Position numbers and translations under genes: made by a program. From CP2-2F sp034432555 (GTDB taxonomy: Bacteria; Chloroflexota; Anaerolineae; Aggregatilineales; UBA2796): a DNA stretch of 64,000 bases. The stretch is from NCBI GenBank assembly GCA_034432555.1, contig DAOUBW010000042.1:30608-94607 (forward strand). The letters are read 5' to 3'. The notes under the pieces are model-generated. The model had not been told where the DNA came from and did not search any database. It was given only the letters and a program-made list of their open reading frames with translations. Positions within the stretch are counted from its first letter, which is position 1; each line of letters begins with the position of its first letter. Positions 26,598 to 36,253 of the stretch are shown here, one piece after another.

Positions 26598-27671
26598 GTG
26601 CTTGCGGCGGCGCAGAAAATGACGGCGGCGGCGCGGCTGTGCTGTGTGTGCTGCTGTGCCATGCTTACCGACGTAGCGCGCCATCCCATCCCGAATGGCA
26701 CTGATCAAGTTGCCTTCAACAGCGCGGCGTGCCTGCCCAACGGCATTCTTAATGCCTTTAGCGTTGGTGCGCCCATGGCTGATAATGACGACGCCGTTCA
26801 CGCCCAGCAGCGGCGCGCCGCCAATCTCGAATGGATCAACCTGCTTGTAAATCTTACGGAGCACAGGGCTGATCAGGAAGCCACCGAGTATCCGCAGCGG
26901 ATTGCGGAGCAGTTCACGGCGCATGACACGGAAAAAGGCATCGCCAACGGCTTCCATCGTCTTGAGCATGATGTTACCGACAAAACCGTCGGTCACCACC
27001 ACATCCGCAGCGCCTTGCAGCACTTCTTTCGGCTCCACATTGCCGATGAAGTTCAGCCCTGAGTCTGTGAACAGTGCAGCGCTTTCACGCACAATATGAT
27101 TGCCTTTGCCCTCCTCCTCGCCGTTGGAAAGCAACGCCACACGCGGGCGCGTTTGCCCTAGCACGTGCTGTGCGTAAAGGCTGCCCATCACACCAAACTG
27201 GAGCATCCATTCCGCTTGGGCGTCAGGGTTGGCGCCTAAATCTGCCATCACCACAAGCTGGTTGTTCTCTACGCGCATCAATGAAGTGAGCGCAGGACGG
27301 CGCACCCCTGAGACGCGCTGCAAGGTGTGCAGCGTGGCTAGGGTGAGCGCTGCACCGGTGTTGCCAGCGGTCACAATGGCATCTGCGTGACCGTCGCGCA
27401 CCAACTTCATGCCAACCATCATAGACGAGTCGGGCTTTTGGCGGGCAATCTTAGCCGGGCTATCATGCATTTCGATGTGCTGGCTGGCATGGACAATCTC
27501 AATCGGCAAGTCGCCTGCCTCATGCTTTGCCAGTTCGCTCATCAGCCGCGCTTTATCGCCAACCAGAATGAGGCTATCTTGTGCGCCAAGTTCGCGGGCT
27601 GCCAGCACCGCGCCTTCAACATCAGGCGCTGGGTGGTGGTCGCTACCCATCGCGTCTACTACGATTCGCAT
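26577..27671 (-). CDS. plsX: phosphate acyltransferase PlsX
   Basis: 364 residues. Converts acyl-ACP to acyl-phosphate at the start of phospholipid synthesis. Motifs: IVVDAMGSDHHPAPDVEGA at the N-terminus, DAIVTAGNTGAAL, RPALTSLM, VALLSNGEEEGKGN, DVVVTDGFVGNIMLK and GGAPLLGVNGVVIISHG. A basic Arg/His-rich tail of about 30 residues extends beyond the usual end and overlaps the converging gene. No fab genes are adjacent. Confidence 0.95.
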   Translation of the reverse strand: MRIVVDAMGSDHHPAPDVEGAVLAARELGAQDSLILVGDKARLMSELAKHEAGDLPIEIVHASQHIEMHDSPAKIARQKPDSSMMVGMKLVRDGHADAIVTAGNTGAALTLATLHTLQRVSGVRRPALTSLMRVENNQLVVMADLGANPDAQAEWMLQFGVMGSLYAQHVLGQTRPRVALLSNGEEEGKGNHIVRESAALFTDSGLNFIGNVEPKEVLQGAADVVVTDGFVGNIMLKTMEAVGDAFFRVMRRELLRNPLRILGGFLISPVLRKIYKQVDPFEIGGAPLLGVNGVVIISHGRTNAKGIKNAVGQARRAVEGNLISAIRDGMARYVGKHGTAAHTAQPRRRRHFLRRRKHLAPKHT

Positions 27672-27934
27672 AGTTATTGCAGCTCCAGCTTATGGATTTC
27701 CCGTGTGAGGGTAACAGCACTATTTTAGCACACTCTGGCAGAAACGCATGTAACAGGCTGTTTTCAATATTTCAGGAGGTGGTGAACAGTGTGGCTGCAT
27801 CGGCGGCGGGGATGAGCCTGAAGGCGAATCCTCCGTCACACACTCGATCATCACCACCAAGTTCATTACGCTCAACCGCATACAGCATGGTATGATTAGC
27901 GGGTCTGAGTCGCAGTGTGTTGTGAGGAGCATCT
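27672..27934. other. divergent intergenic region plsX / membrane protein
   Basis: 263 nt. A TATGAT (27892-27897) lies upstream of the membrane-protein gene without a good -35. TAAAAT occurs on the minus strand 50 nt before plsX. No gene is recognised. Confidence 0.35.
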
Positions 27935-29080
27935 ATGACTGTCAGCCGCCCATCAATGGCAGCTTGGCAGCAGCGCCGCCTGAAATTGGCGCTGCGTTGT
28001 GCGATTGCCGCTGGTGTGGGCAGTTTAGGGTTCAGCCTGCTGAACACCAACCGCCTTGAGCTTATCCCGATTGCAGATACCCTCGCCCTGCCTTTTACCA
28101 GCCTTACCCTTAATACACAGAGCATTAGCAGCACTTTCATCTACCTAACCTTGAGCATCAGCCTTGTAGTGGTGGCGATCAGCTTTCGGCGCTTGGCGCG
28201 CTACGATCCGACTGCCAGCGAGTTAGAACGGCGGGCGGCTGCTTTTGGCAGTGAGTGGATTGGGCGCTTAGCCGTCTCGCTGATCGTCGGTTTGCTGCTC
28301 TTTGGCGCCTCGTTGGGCGGGATGCTGCTCTTGGCACGCCTGTTTGAGGGTGCCGCGCTCACACGGCTTGGCGTCGTTATCCTAGCGACAGCCTATGGCA
28401 GTGGGCTAGGTTTTGGGCTTGCCTTTTGGGCAGTCACACTCAAAACACGGCAAATTCTGACCCTGGCGGGTGTCTTCCTGATCGGCGGTTTGATCTTTGC
28501 CATGTGGGTGAGCAGTGATCGGCTGTGGTGGCAGCGCTCACTCAGCGCACTCGGTCACGATAGTATTGCCGGCTTGATCTTCAACTTGAGCCTGATCTTC
28601 GCGGGCTTGGCAGCCCTTGCTGTGGCTATTGAAGAAATTGACATGCTGCGCCTGCTGCGCGAGGCGGGCATACTGACTTGGCAGGGCTACCGTGTGCTGC
28701 AAGTGAGCCTCGTCGGAATTTGCGTGCTGATGATTGGCATTGGGCTGTTCCCAACCACAATCAGCCCCCTCAGCGACTTTCTGCACAACATCGCCGCACA
28801 CGGCATGATCGTGCTGATTGTGCTGCTGATGTTCACAGTGACGATCTTTGCGCCGATCTTTCCACAACACTTCAAGGCGATTTCGACAGGCTTTGGCGTA
28901 GCGTGCGCTGTGCTGGTAGCACTGTATGTATTGCGCCTGCTGAACTTTGTGGTGATGGAGATTTTGCTAGTCAGCACGTGCGGCGTGTGGATGTTCTACT
29001 TCAAGGTGCAAACGGAAGCCTATGCGCGGCGCTTAGAACGGAGTGGGGCAGCCCAAGAGCCACCCACACTGTTGCCCTAA
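27935..29080 (+). CDS. polytopic membrane protein, DUF998-like
   Basis: 381 residues with about eight hydrophobic segments, including LYIYLTLSISLVV-like and AVSLIVGLLLFGASLGG stretches, and a short charged C-terminus. The second half has WWQRSLSALGHDSIAGLIF then FNLSLIFAGLAAL, a pattern I associate with DUF998 proteins. That assignment is tentative. It may be a transporter-like or lipid-modifying protein; the sequence gives no catalytic motif. It is convergent with the aldo-keto reductase, only 2 nt between stops. Confidence 0.6.
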   Translation: MTVSRPSMAAWQQRRLKLALRCAIAAGVGSLGFSLLNTNRLELIPIADTLALPFTSLTLNTQSISSTFIYLTLSISLVVVAISFRRLARYDPTASELERRAAAFGSEWIGRLAVSLIVGLLLFGASLGGMLLLARLFEGAALTRLGVVILATAYGSGLGFGLAFWAVTLKTRQILTLAGVFLIGGLIFAMWVSSDRLWWQRSLSALGHDSIAGLIFNLSLIFAGLAALAVAIEEIDMLRLLREAGILTWQGYRVLQVSLVGICVLMIGIGLFPTTISPLSDFLHNIAAHGMIVLIVLLMFTVTIFAPIFPQHFKAISTGFGVACAVLVALYVLRLLNFVVMEILLVSTCGVWMFYFKVQTEAYARRLERSGAAQEPPTLLP

Positions 29081-29082
29081 AA

Positions 29083-30108
29083 CTAGGGACGCTGTGTATC
29101 TATCTGATCGTGCGTGCCACCATAGACCAGCCCGCGCACTTCGTTGCTCGCCAAAAAGTCGTGCGGGAAGCCTAGTTCGGTGCGGCTGACTGCCTCAAGG
29201 CGCTCCATGTGTGCCGCGCTGAGCATCACATTCAGTGCGCCGAGATTATCGGTTAGTTGGGCAACGTTGCGTGCGCCAAGCAGTGGGATGATCACGCCGC
29301 GTTGCTGGCGCAGCCAGGCAATGGCGACTTGGGAAGACGTCGCGCCGATCTCTTCGGCAATCGCACCGACTTCACGGGCAATGCTCAACGAGCGCTCCGA
29401 GATGTTCCAGTTGGCAGCGCGCCCTTCCACGCCTTCGCGCCCCGCGTTGTACTTGCCCGTTAGCACGCCTGCGCCGAGGATGCTCCACGGCGTGACGGCA
29501 ATATCCAGCGCACGCGCCATTGGCAGCAGGTCGCGCTCGGCGGCGCGGTCAGTGAGGTTATAGCGGATTTGCAAGCCTGTAAAGCGCGTCCAGCCGCGCA
29601 GATCGGCGAGTGTGTTCGCCATAGAGACGACCCATGCTGGCGTATCCGAGATGCCGATGTACAGCACCTTACCCTGCCGCACCATATCATCAAAGGCGCG
29701 CATCACTTCCTCAACAGGCGTCAGAAAGTCCCAAGCGTGCAGCCAGTAGAGATCAATGTAATCGGTGTTCAGGCGGCGCAGGCTCGCCTCCAGTGCCTGC
29801 AACATGTTCTTGCGATGATTGCCACTGAAGTTCGGATCGCCGTTCCGCATATTGAGCGTGTATTTGGTTGCCAGCACGAAATGTTCGCGCTCAGCAGCGA
29901 TGAACTCGCCCACGAAGCGTTCGCTGGTGCCACCAGTGTAGTTGTTAGCAGTATCAATGAAGTTGCCGCCCGCCTCGGCGTAGGCATCAAAGACCTTGCG
30001 CGATTCTTCTTTAGAAGCGCCCCAGCCCCATTCTTCGCCGAAAGTCATCGTGCCAAGCGCCATCTCAGAGACGCGCAGCCCGCTTCTGCCCAAAAGTTTG
30101 TACCGCAT
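29083..30108 (-). CDS. aldo/keto reductase
   Basis: 341 residues, TIM barrel, NADPH-dependent carbonyl reduction. The catalytic tetrad is visible as Asp52 and Tyr57 (IDTANNY), Lys82 (ATKYTL) and His124 (YWLHAWD). The cofactor region near the C-terminus is IIPLLGARNVAQLTDNL. The family YajO/voltage-gated K channel beta-like group fits best. Substrate cannot be told. It ends against the membrane-protein gene and starts 71 nt after plsC. Confidence 0.93.
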   Translation of the reverse strand: MRYKLLGRSGLRVSEMALGTMTFGEEWGWGASKEESRKVFDAYAEAGGNFIDTANNYTGGTSERFVGEFIAAEREHFVLATKYTLNMRNGDPNFSGNHRKNMLQALEASLRRLNTDYIDLYWLHAWDFLTPVEEVMRAFDDMVRQGKVLYIGISDTPAWVVSMANTLADLRGWTRFTGLQIRYNLTDRAAERDLLPMARALDIAVTPWSILGAGVLTGKYNAGREGVEGRAANWNISERSLSIAREVGAIAEEIGATSSQVAIAWLRQQRGVIIPLLGARNVAQLTDNLGALNVMLSAAHMERLEAVSRTELGFPHDFLASNEVRGLVYGGTHDQIDTQRP

Positions 30109-30179
30109 TCTGAAAGAGCCTTTCCGAAGGTTGCCAGACGATCCCTAGAACGAGGACGCGAGCTGCCTCTTACCTATGC

Positions 30180-30917
30180 TTATTCAACGACCTCGATGTA
30201 TTCCATCGTTGCCTTGCTTAGATCGCTGTACATGCCGCGCAGGGTAGGATCGGCGATATGCGCGGCGAGGTAGTACATCACCTCATCGGCGGCGGCGCGG
30301 TATTCCTGCCGCGAGACTTTGCGTTTAAGGCGGATCGGCTTACTATAGTTGAGTGTGACGGGCGTGCGGCGCAGGCGTTTCAGATTGCTCTTAAAGTGCT
30401 GCGTTCCGCTGACGCCAACCGTCACCATCACGGCGTTGGTTTTGGCTGCCAGCAGCACAAAGCCTTCTTTTGGTTCGTTTAGCGCCTTATAGCGATGCCC
30501 TTCGGGTGCCACCAAGAGCATATCGTTGGTATGTTCTAGCACATAAAGTGCACGGCGCAGCGCGTGCAGGTCCATCTCGCCGCGTTTCACGGGAATGGCT
30601 TGCCAAAAATGCACCATCCACGCCGTAAGCGGACTGTGCAGCAGTTCCTCTTTGCCGATAGGCGTCAGATCGCGGAAGGTGATCATGCCGCCCACTAAAG
30701 GCGGATCAACTTGCGAAAGGTGGTTAAAGAGCAGGATGGTAGCGCCCTGACGCGGCACGTTCTGCACACCCTGATGCGTCACTTTGACGGTGGTACGCCA
30801 GATCAGCAGCGCGCCAAGCAGCCGCATAAAGCGGCGCGCTAAGCGTGTGCGCGGCGAGTTTTCGCCCGTTAGCTGGATCGGCGCAGTCTTTTTTTGGGAA
30901 GTAGTCTGCTCGGTCAT
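30180..30917 (-). CDS. plsC: 1-acyl-sn-glycerol-3-phosphate acyltransferase
   Basis: 245 residues. Adds the second acyl chain to lysophosphatidate at the inner membrane. The NHLSQVD block is the HX4D catalytic motif, and the substrate block is VAPEGHRYK. One hydrophobic segment (RRFMRLLGALLIWRT) near the N-terminus may bind the membrane. It starts 3 nt after the lysS stop, so the two form an operon. Together with plsX nearby the region covers two phospholipid steps. Confidence 0.88.
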   Translation of the reverse strand: MTEQTTSQKKTAPIQLTGENSPRTRLARRFMRLLGALLIWRTTVKVTHQGVQNVPRQGATILLFNHLSQVDPPLVGGMITFRDLTPIGKEELLHSPLTAWMVHFWQAIPVKRGEMDLHALRRALYVLEHTNDMLLVAPEGHRYKALNEPKEGFVLLAAKTNAVMVTVGVSGTQHFKSNLKRLRRTPVTLNYSKPIRLKRKVSRQEYRAAADEVMYYLAAHIADPTLRGMYSDLSKATMEYIEVVE

Positions 30918-30920
30918 GGC

Positions 30921-32447
30921 TCACTCTTTATCGCGTTCCCGCAGATGTGGGTAGAGCAGCACCTCACGGATGGTATGCCGATCTGTCATCAGCATGACCA
31001 GACGATCCACACCGACGCCCACACCGCCGTTGGGCGGCATCCCATAGCGCATAGCGCGCAGATAGTCCTCGTCAAGCGGCGCTTCATCGTCGTCACCTTC
31101 GCGGAACAACTTCGCTATCTCCAGGAAGCGCTGTTCCTGATCAAGCGGATCATTCAGCTCGGTGAAGGCGTTGCCGAACTCCATGCCGGCGATGTAGAAC
31201 TCGAAGCGCTGCACATGGAAGCGATCCGACGGCACGCTTTTGGCAAAGGGCGAAATATCACGCGGATAATCGAGAATAAAGGTCGGCTGGATCAGATTCG
31301 GCTCGACAAAATCGCCCATCAACTGCTCAATATATTTGCCCCAGGGCAAATTCGGGCGCGTTGGCATGTCTTTGGCGCGCATGGCATCATGGAGCGCGCT
31401 CGCCGTCGGATAATCCATATAGTCTATGCCGCACGCCTCACGAATGGCATCGCGCAGCGTGACTCGCCGCCACGGCGGCGCAAGGTCAATCAGGTTGCCG
31501 TCATAAGTGATCTGTGTGCTGCCATGCACCTGCTGCGCCACGTAAGCGATCAGCCGTTCGGTTAAAGCCATGCCGCCGTTGTAGTCAATGTACGCCTTGT
31601 AGAATTCCAGCATGGTGAATTCAGGATTGTGCTTGAAACTGACGCCTTCATTGCGGAAATCACGTCCGATTTCATAGACGCCGTCATACATGCCGACTAA
31701 CAGGCGCTTCAGGTAAAGCTCAAAGCTGATGCGTAGGTATAAATCCTGCTTAAGCTGATTATGGTGCGTTATGAATGGACGTGCCGCCGCGCCGCCATAG
31801 ATCGCCTGCAAGATCGGCGTTTCGACTTCCAGAAAGCCTTCCTCGTCTAGAAAACGGCGTAGGGCGCTGATGGTGCGCGCACGAATGCGGAAGACTTGGC
31901 GTACATCGGCGTTCACGGCAAGGTCGGCATAGCGTTGGCGGTAGCGTTCTTCAACATCGGTGAAGCCACCATAGCTAACGGTTTGCCCTTCCACAGTTTG
32001 TTCTTTGACTACGGGCAGCGGGCTGAGCGCCTTTGCCAAAACGTGCAGCGCACGCACATCCACACTAATCTCGCCGGTGCGCGTGCGCGTCATGACGCCA
32101 TCTGCCTGCACAAAGTCGAACAGGTCGAGATCGCGCTTGAACAAGTCGTAGGTTGTTTCACCCACATTATCTTGGCGGATGAACAACTGCACTCTGCCTG
32201 TGCCATCTTCCACATGGGCAAACGAGACCTTGCCGCTGCTGCGGATGGCGCGCAGCCTACCACAGACCGAGACAGGAATCACTTCGGCAGCCTCGCCGCG
32301 CTTTTCCTGCGCCTCGAAAGCAGCAACCGCTTGGGCAATGGTGTGCGTGCGCTGCACACTGCCGGGGAAGGGATCAATGCCGCGTTCGCGCAGGCGTGTT
32401 AATTTCTCAAGGCGTTCTGCCTCTAGCTTATTGGGTTGCCACGTCAT
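30921..32447 (-). CDS. lysS: lysyl-tRNA synthetase, class II
   Basis: 508 residues from the ATG at 32447 (MTWQPNKLEAERLEKLTRLR); the open frame extends to 32570, but that part is intergenic-like and runs into a pseudogene. It charges tRNA-Lys. The N-terminal OB-fold anticodon domain (VSVCGRLRAIRSSGKVSFAH) is followed by the class II core: EVETPILQ, motif 2 in DFRNEGVSFKHNPEFTMLEFY, and motif 3 GVGVDRLVMLMTD. Upstream of plsC. Confidence 0.96.
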   Translation of the reverse strand: MTWQPNKLEAERLEKLTRLRERGIDPFPGSVQRTHTIAQAVAAFEAQEKRGEAAEVIPVSVCGRLRAIRSSGKVSFAHVEDGTGRVQLFIRQDNVGETTYDLFKRDLDLFDFVQADGVMTRTRTGEISVDVRALHVLAKALSPLPVVKEQTVEGQTVSYGGFTDVEERYRQRYADLAVNADVRQVFRIRARTISALRRFLDEEGFLEVETPILQAIYGGAAARPFITHHNQLKQDLYLRISFELYLKRLLVGMYDGVYEIGRDFRNEGVSFKHNPEFTMLEFYKAYIDYNGGMALTERLIAYVAQQVHGSTQITYDGNLIDLAPPWRRVTLRDAIREACGIDYMDYPTASALHDAMRAKDMPTRPNLPWGKYIEQLMGDFVEPNLIQPTFILDYPRDISPFAKSVPSDRFHVQRFEFYIAGMEFGNAFTELNDPLDQEQRFLEIAKLFREGDDDEAPLDEDYLRAMRYGMPPNGGVGVGVDRLVMLMTDRHTIREVLLYPHLRERDKE

Positions 32448-33119
32448 GACGGATTCAAGAGTCCTTCGCTTTAGGTTGCACAGTGCGTTTATTATAACGC
32501 ATCGCAGCATGCGCGATGTGTTGTGTTTATTCAGTCCTCTTCTGAACGTTCTCGAGGCTTGTGTTGCCAAACAGTATGTTATAGTGGGAAGGAAATTTGT
32601 TCTGTACTTTGGATTACGTCCATCAGACGAGATACTAGGAATAGATGACCTTTTATTGCCTTCTGTACCATCAGAAGCAACGAATACACGAACACATCTG
32701 AAGATTTGTGTGTATCGCTCTCGACTAAATCCTCATCAGGCGAAGCGAAAGCGATAAACCGCATATTCGCAGAAACCGCCAAATCGAAGATAGCCGTGTG
32801 CGATTTGCTGGCAAGAACAGGCATTGTGCGTGTTGTTCACTACGTGGTGTGAGAGGGGAAAAGAGGTAAACTTGATCGCATAATGCGCTCGATAATCGCC
32901 ATTACAGGTGCTGAAAGTTAGGTTGATCATCAACCATTTCAAACCCAACATGACCTACTTGAGTCAGTATAACATACAAGGGAACTATTTATGTGTTGCA
33001 TCGGCATATAGTAGATATCGTATAAAACTGAGATATTTTTGTAATCTTGACCGAATTTCTGCGGCGTTTTCTTGGGCAAGGTTCTAATTAAGCGTAAGAG
33101 ATAAAAAGGATGTTTAACC
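32448..33119. other. long non-coding stretch with a decayed gene
   Basis: 672 nt between lysS and the pectinacetylesterase gene, more AT-rich than its surroundings. The part near 32560-32880 is a degenerate PD40 gene (listed separately). In 32881-33119 I see no gene, RNA or strong promoter. Confidence 0.5.
32560..32880 (-). pseudogene. remnant of a PD40 beta-propeller gene
   Basis: On the minus strand one frame encodes AVSANMRFIAFASPDEDLVE then SDTHKSSDVFVY, which is a PD40 blade of the ISADGRYVAFAS...GDTNGxSDVFVYD type. Directly after it the sense continues in another frame: VASDGTEGNKRSSIPSISSDGR, the usual next blade. Upstream VVNNTHNA, again in a different frame, resembles the preceding strand. 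At least two frameshifts and loss of both ends show decay. Other PD40 genes in this window are intact. Confidence 0.7.
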
Positions 33120-34208
33120 ATGTTCAAACGACTGCTTGTTATACTCTTAGCCTGCGTGCTGTTGGTTGGCACAACCGCCTCAGCCAATGTCCCACAGCCT
33201 GAGCCGCCCCTAGCCCTTGCGGAAAGCTCGTCGGGCTGGCTCGAAATTCTGCCCGAAGGCGAAACCATTTGTGCGCGTGGCACACCCTACGCCTTTTACG
33301 TCAATGGTGGCAAAGACCCACGCAAACTCCACATTCATTTTTTGGGCGGCGGTGCCTGCTGGAACGGGCTGAACTGCCGCGAGTCGGCGCGCCTGTTCAC
33401 TGATCAGGTGATTCCCTATGAGCGCATCTTGAACGATAAATCCCTAGTGCAGGGCGTTTTTGACTTGGAGCGCCCCGAAAATCCGTTGGGCGAATATGCA
33501 ACCGTCTTGGTTTCCTACTGCACGGGCGATGTGCATGTGGGTAACCGCACAGTGGCGTACACGCCTGAACTTACCATTCAGCATAAGGGCTATGTGAACG
33601 CACGTGCCGCGCTGGATTGGGTCTACCAAAACTTCCCCGTTGCTGATAAGGTCTTGGTCAGCGGGTGCAGCGCCGGCAGCTACGGTGCCATCATGCACGC
33701 CAACAACATCTTCAGCCACTATCCGCAAGCGATGCACCGCTTGCTCGGTGATTCCGGCGTCGGCGTCATAACGCCACAATGGGATGGGCTAGAGAAGTGG
33801 GGCTTCTACGACAATCTGGCAAAAGAATTGCCCGAACTGGCAGACGTTGAGCGCGATGAATTTATCATCAATCAACTGTATGCTGCCAACAGCCAGCGCT
33901 ACCCTGAGGCGCTTTTCACACAGTTTACGCCCGCCGCAGACCGTGTGCAGGCGATGTTCTACGGTTTACAAGGCGGCACAGATTGGCAAGCGGGCATGTA
34001 TGCACGCCTAGAGGCGCTTGGAGCACTGCCCAACTTCCGTGCTTTCATTAGCGGCGGCAATGAACATTGCGTGCTGCCTTATGATCGCTTCTACACCTAT
34101 CAGGCGAACGGCGTTCCATTGCGCGACTGGGTAGATGATCTGATGAATGGTGAAGATGTGCCAACCTTGAAGTGCCAAAACTGCGAGGTACCTGATCTTG
34201 TGCGCTGA
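33120..34208 (+). CDS. secreted pectinacetylesterase-family protein
   Basis: 362 residues with a signal peptide (MFKRLLVILLACVLLVGTTA, cut near ASA). Family motifs: HFLGGGACWNGLNC (oxyanion region), the nucleophile elbow SGCSAGSYGA, GDSGVG and the His block SGGNEHCVL. Notum/pectinacetylesterase enzymes remove acetyl or acyl esters from polysaccharides or proteins outside the cell. Cys are numerous (eight or more), as in plant homologues. Ribosome site AAAAGGA precedes the ATG. It complements the cytosolic acetyl-esterases at 8-10 kb, but the substrate is not known. Confidence 0.85.
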   Translation: MFKRLLVILLACVLLVGTTASANVPQPEPPLALAESSSGWLEILPEGETICARGTPYAFYVNGGKDPRKLHIHFLGGGACWNGLNCRESARLFTDQVIPYERILNDKSLVQGVFDLERPENPLGEYATVLVSYCTGDVHVGNRTVAYTPELTIQHKGYVNARAALDWVYQNFPVADKVLVSGCSAGSYGAIMHANNIFSHYPQAMHRLLGDSGVGVITPQWDGLEKWGFYDNLAKELPELADVERDEFIINQLYAANSQRYPEALFTQFTPAADRVQAMFYGLQGGTDWQAGMYARLEALGALPNFRAFISGGNEHCVLPYDRFYTYQANGVPLRDWVDDLMNGEDVPTLKCQNCEVPDLVR

Positions 34209-34219
34209 GCGCTTAATGC

Positions 34220-34248
34220 GGCGGACGCTCCACAGTAGAGCGTCCGCC
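34220..34248. terminator. hairpin between convergent genes
   Basis: Arms GGCGGACGCTC and GAGCGTCCGCC (11 bp) with a 7-nt loop lie between the pectinacetylesterase gene and the ABC exporter gene. No T-tract is seen. The core GGACGCTC also occurs in the hairpin at 63145. Confidence 0.6.
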
Positions 34249-34258
34249 CTGTGTTAGG

Positions 34259-36229
34259 CTAAACAGGCAAGGCAGCCGCTTGGCTGGGTGTGCCGCCGCT
34301 TTCCGCCTGATCTTGACGGCGGAACTGGCTCATGTACAGGTCGTAGTAGGCACCTCTGTGTGCCAAGAGTTCTGTATGAGTGCCGCGCTCGATGATCTGC
34401 CCGTCCTTGACGAACAAGACCTGATCGGCGTTGCGAATGGTGCTGAGCCGATGCGCGATCACAAAGCTGGTGCGCCCATGCAGCAGCTTCTCCAACGCCT
34501 TTTGGATGATGCGCTCCGTGCGCGTATCCACACTAGAAGTTGCTTCATCAAGGATCAGGATGCGCGGATTGTTCAGGGCAGCCCGTGCGATGGCGATCAA
34601 TTGGCGCTGCCCTTGGCTTAAGCCGCCGCCGCGCTCACCCAGCACGGTGTGGTAGCCTTCCGGCAGACGCTCAATGAACTGATCAGCCGCCACCAACTTC
34701 GCCGCTGCGATCACTTCTTCATCGGTTGCTTCGGGCTTGCCGTAGCGGATGTTGTTCAGGATCGTATCGGCAAACAGGAAGCTATCTTGCAGCACAATGC
34801 CGATCTGACCGCGCAAGCTGTCCAACGTTACCTCACGCACATCGGTGCCATCAATCTTCACTGCGCCGCCTGAAACATCGTAGAAACGTGGAATCAGGTT
34901 GATGATGGTCGTCTTGCCGGCGCCTGTCGGTCCCACAATGGCGATGGTTTGCCCTGCCTCAGCCTTCAGACTGATGCCGCGCAGCACAGGCTCACCGACC
35001 TTGTATTCGGCGCGCACGTCCACAAACTCCACTTCACCTTTGACCTCCGCCAGCGGACGCGCGTTCGGGGCATCTTCAAAGTCAGGCTGTGTATCCATCA
35101 GACCGAAAATGCGCTCACCACCTGCGATAGCGCTCTGGATGTTCGTCCACAGCAGCGCGATCTGCTGAATGGGTTGGTTAAAGCGCTGCACATATTGCAA
35201 AAAGGCAAAGACTGTGCCAAGCGAAATAACTGTGCCAAACAACGGCTCATCCCGAAAGACGGCAATCCCGCCGACCACCACCACAATCGCAATCGCCACA
35301 AAGCCGAGCGCTTCCAGCGTTGGCGTCAGCGCGCTGGTGAAACTGGCGGCGCGCACGTTGGCGTCGCGGTTGGCGGCGTTCACGCGCGCAAACTCGGCGA
35401 TGTTCTCATCTTCGCGGCTGAACGCCTGTGCTTCGCGCACGCCAGCAATGCTCTCTTGCAGGTCGGCATTGACGTTACCCATCTGTTGGCGGCTGCGCCG
35501 AAATGCCTTGCGCGCTTGGCTGCTAAAGTAGACCGTTGCGGCGAACATAAAGGGCACTGCCGAAAGGCTCAGCAGCGCATAAACGACGTTCGCCTGAAGC
35601 ATCTTGATCACGATCCAGCCCATCAGCAGCACGCCACTTGCCACACTGACCAGCGCAAAGTTAAGCGTCTGTTGAATGGTATCAATATCGCTGGTCAGGC
35701 GGCTCATGATGTTGCCCACTTCGTTTTCGGCGTAAAAGCGCAGCGAAAGGCGGTGCATGTGCTTGAACAAGTCTTGCCGCATGGCGTATAGCACATGCTG
35801 ACCTGTCCAATTCATCAAGTAGAACATAACGCCGCTCATCACCGCGCCGCCCAGAAAGAGCATTGCCAACACACTGACCAAGCCCAGCAAGCCGCCCACT
35901 TTGGCATCGCGGATAGCTGCCTCGCGTTCGGCGGCGCTCAGGCTTGCATCGGCATTGAAGCGCGCTTCAATAGTGCGTGCATCGTCGTTGGTATAGGTGC
36001 AAACCGTCCCCGGTCGTGGGAACAGATAGCAATCCACAGCCTGCCCAATCAGTTCCGGCGCAGTAACTTGTGTCCACGTCGTGGCGATGATCAGGCTCGC
36101 CACAATCAAGAGCATCACCCAATAGCGCCCAAAGTAGCGCCCAAAGCGCCCTAACGTTGCGCCCAAATTTTTCGGCTTGCTCACTTCACGTTCCATCAGA
36201 CGGCGTGCGCCGTCCATACCACCCATCAT
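34259..36229 (-). CDS. ABC exporter half-transporter with canonical Walker B (TM288-like partner)
   Basis: 656 residues: six TM helices in about 40-345 and an ATPase domain in 390-640. Walker A GPTGAGKTT, signature LSQGQRQL (third position Gln in place of Gly), Walker B ILILDEATSSVD with catalytic Glu, and switch His in VIAHRLST. A 40-residue extracellular loop with two Cys lies between TM1 and TM2. It begins 24 nt after the other half-transporter and forms a heterodimer with it, by analogy to TM287/288 and BmrCD. Substrates are probably drugs or lipids. Confidence 0.93.
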   Translation of the reverse strand: MMGGMDGARRLMEREVSKPKNLGATLGRFGRYFGRYWVMLLIVASLIIATTWTQVTAPELIGQAVDCYLFPRPGTVCTYTNDDARTIEARFNADASLSAAEREAAIRDAKVGGLLGLVSVLAMLFLGGAVMSGVMFYLMNWTGQHVLYAMRQDLFKHMHRLSLRFYAENEVGNIMSRLTSDIDTIQQTLNFALVSVASGVLLMGWIVIKMLQANVVYALLSLSAVPFMFAATVYFSSQARKAFRRSRQQMGNVNADLQESIAGVREAQAFSREDENIAEFARVNAANRDANVRAASFTSALTPTLEALGFVAIAIVVVVGGIAVFRDEPLFGTVISLGTVFAFLQYVQRFNQPIQQIALLWTNIQSAIAGGERIFGLMDTQPDFEDAPNARPLAEVKGEVEFVDVRAEYKVGEPVLRGISLKAEAGQTIAIVGPTGAGKTTIINLIPRFYDVSGGAVKIDGTDVREVTLDSLRGQIGIVLQDSFLFADTILNNIRYGKPEATDEEVIAAAKLVAADQFIERLPEGYHTVLGERGGGLSQGQRQLIAIARAALNNPRILILDEATSSVDTRTERIIQKALEKLLHGRTSFVIAHRLSTIRNADQVLFVKDGQIIERGTHTELLAHRGAYYDLYMSQFRRQDQAESGGTPSQAAALPV

Positions 36230-36253
36230 AGCGAAAACGCTCCCTTTGCGCGC

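Noticed and set aside
32579..32824. 81-codon frame as a functional gene
   Set aside because: It contains only a piece of a PD40 blade and the sense continues in a different frame; scored as a pseudogene instead.
34949..35791. 280-codon plus-strand frame
   Set aside because: Antisense to the ABC exporter; composition is His/Gln/Arg-rich as expected of a shadow of a GC-rich gene.
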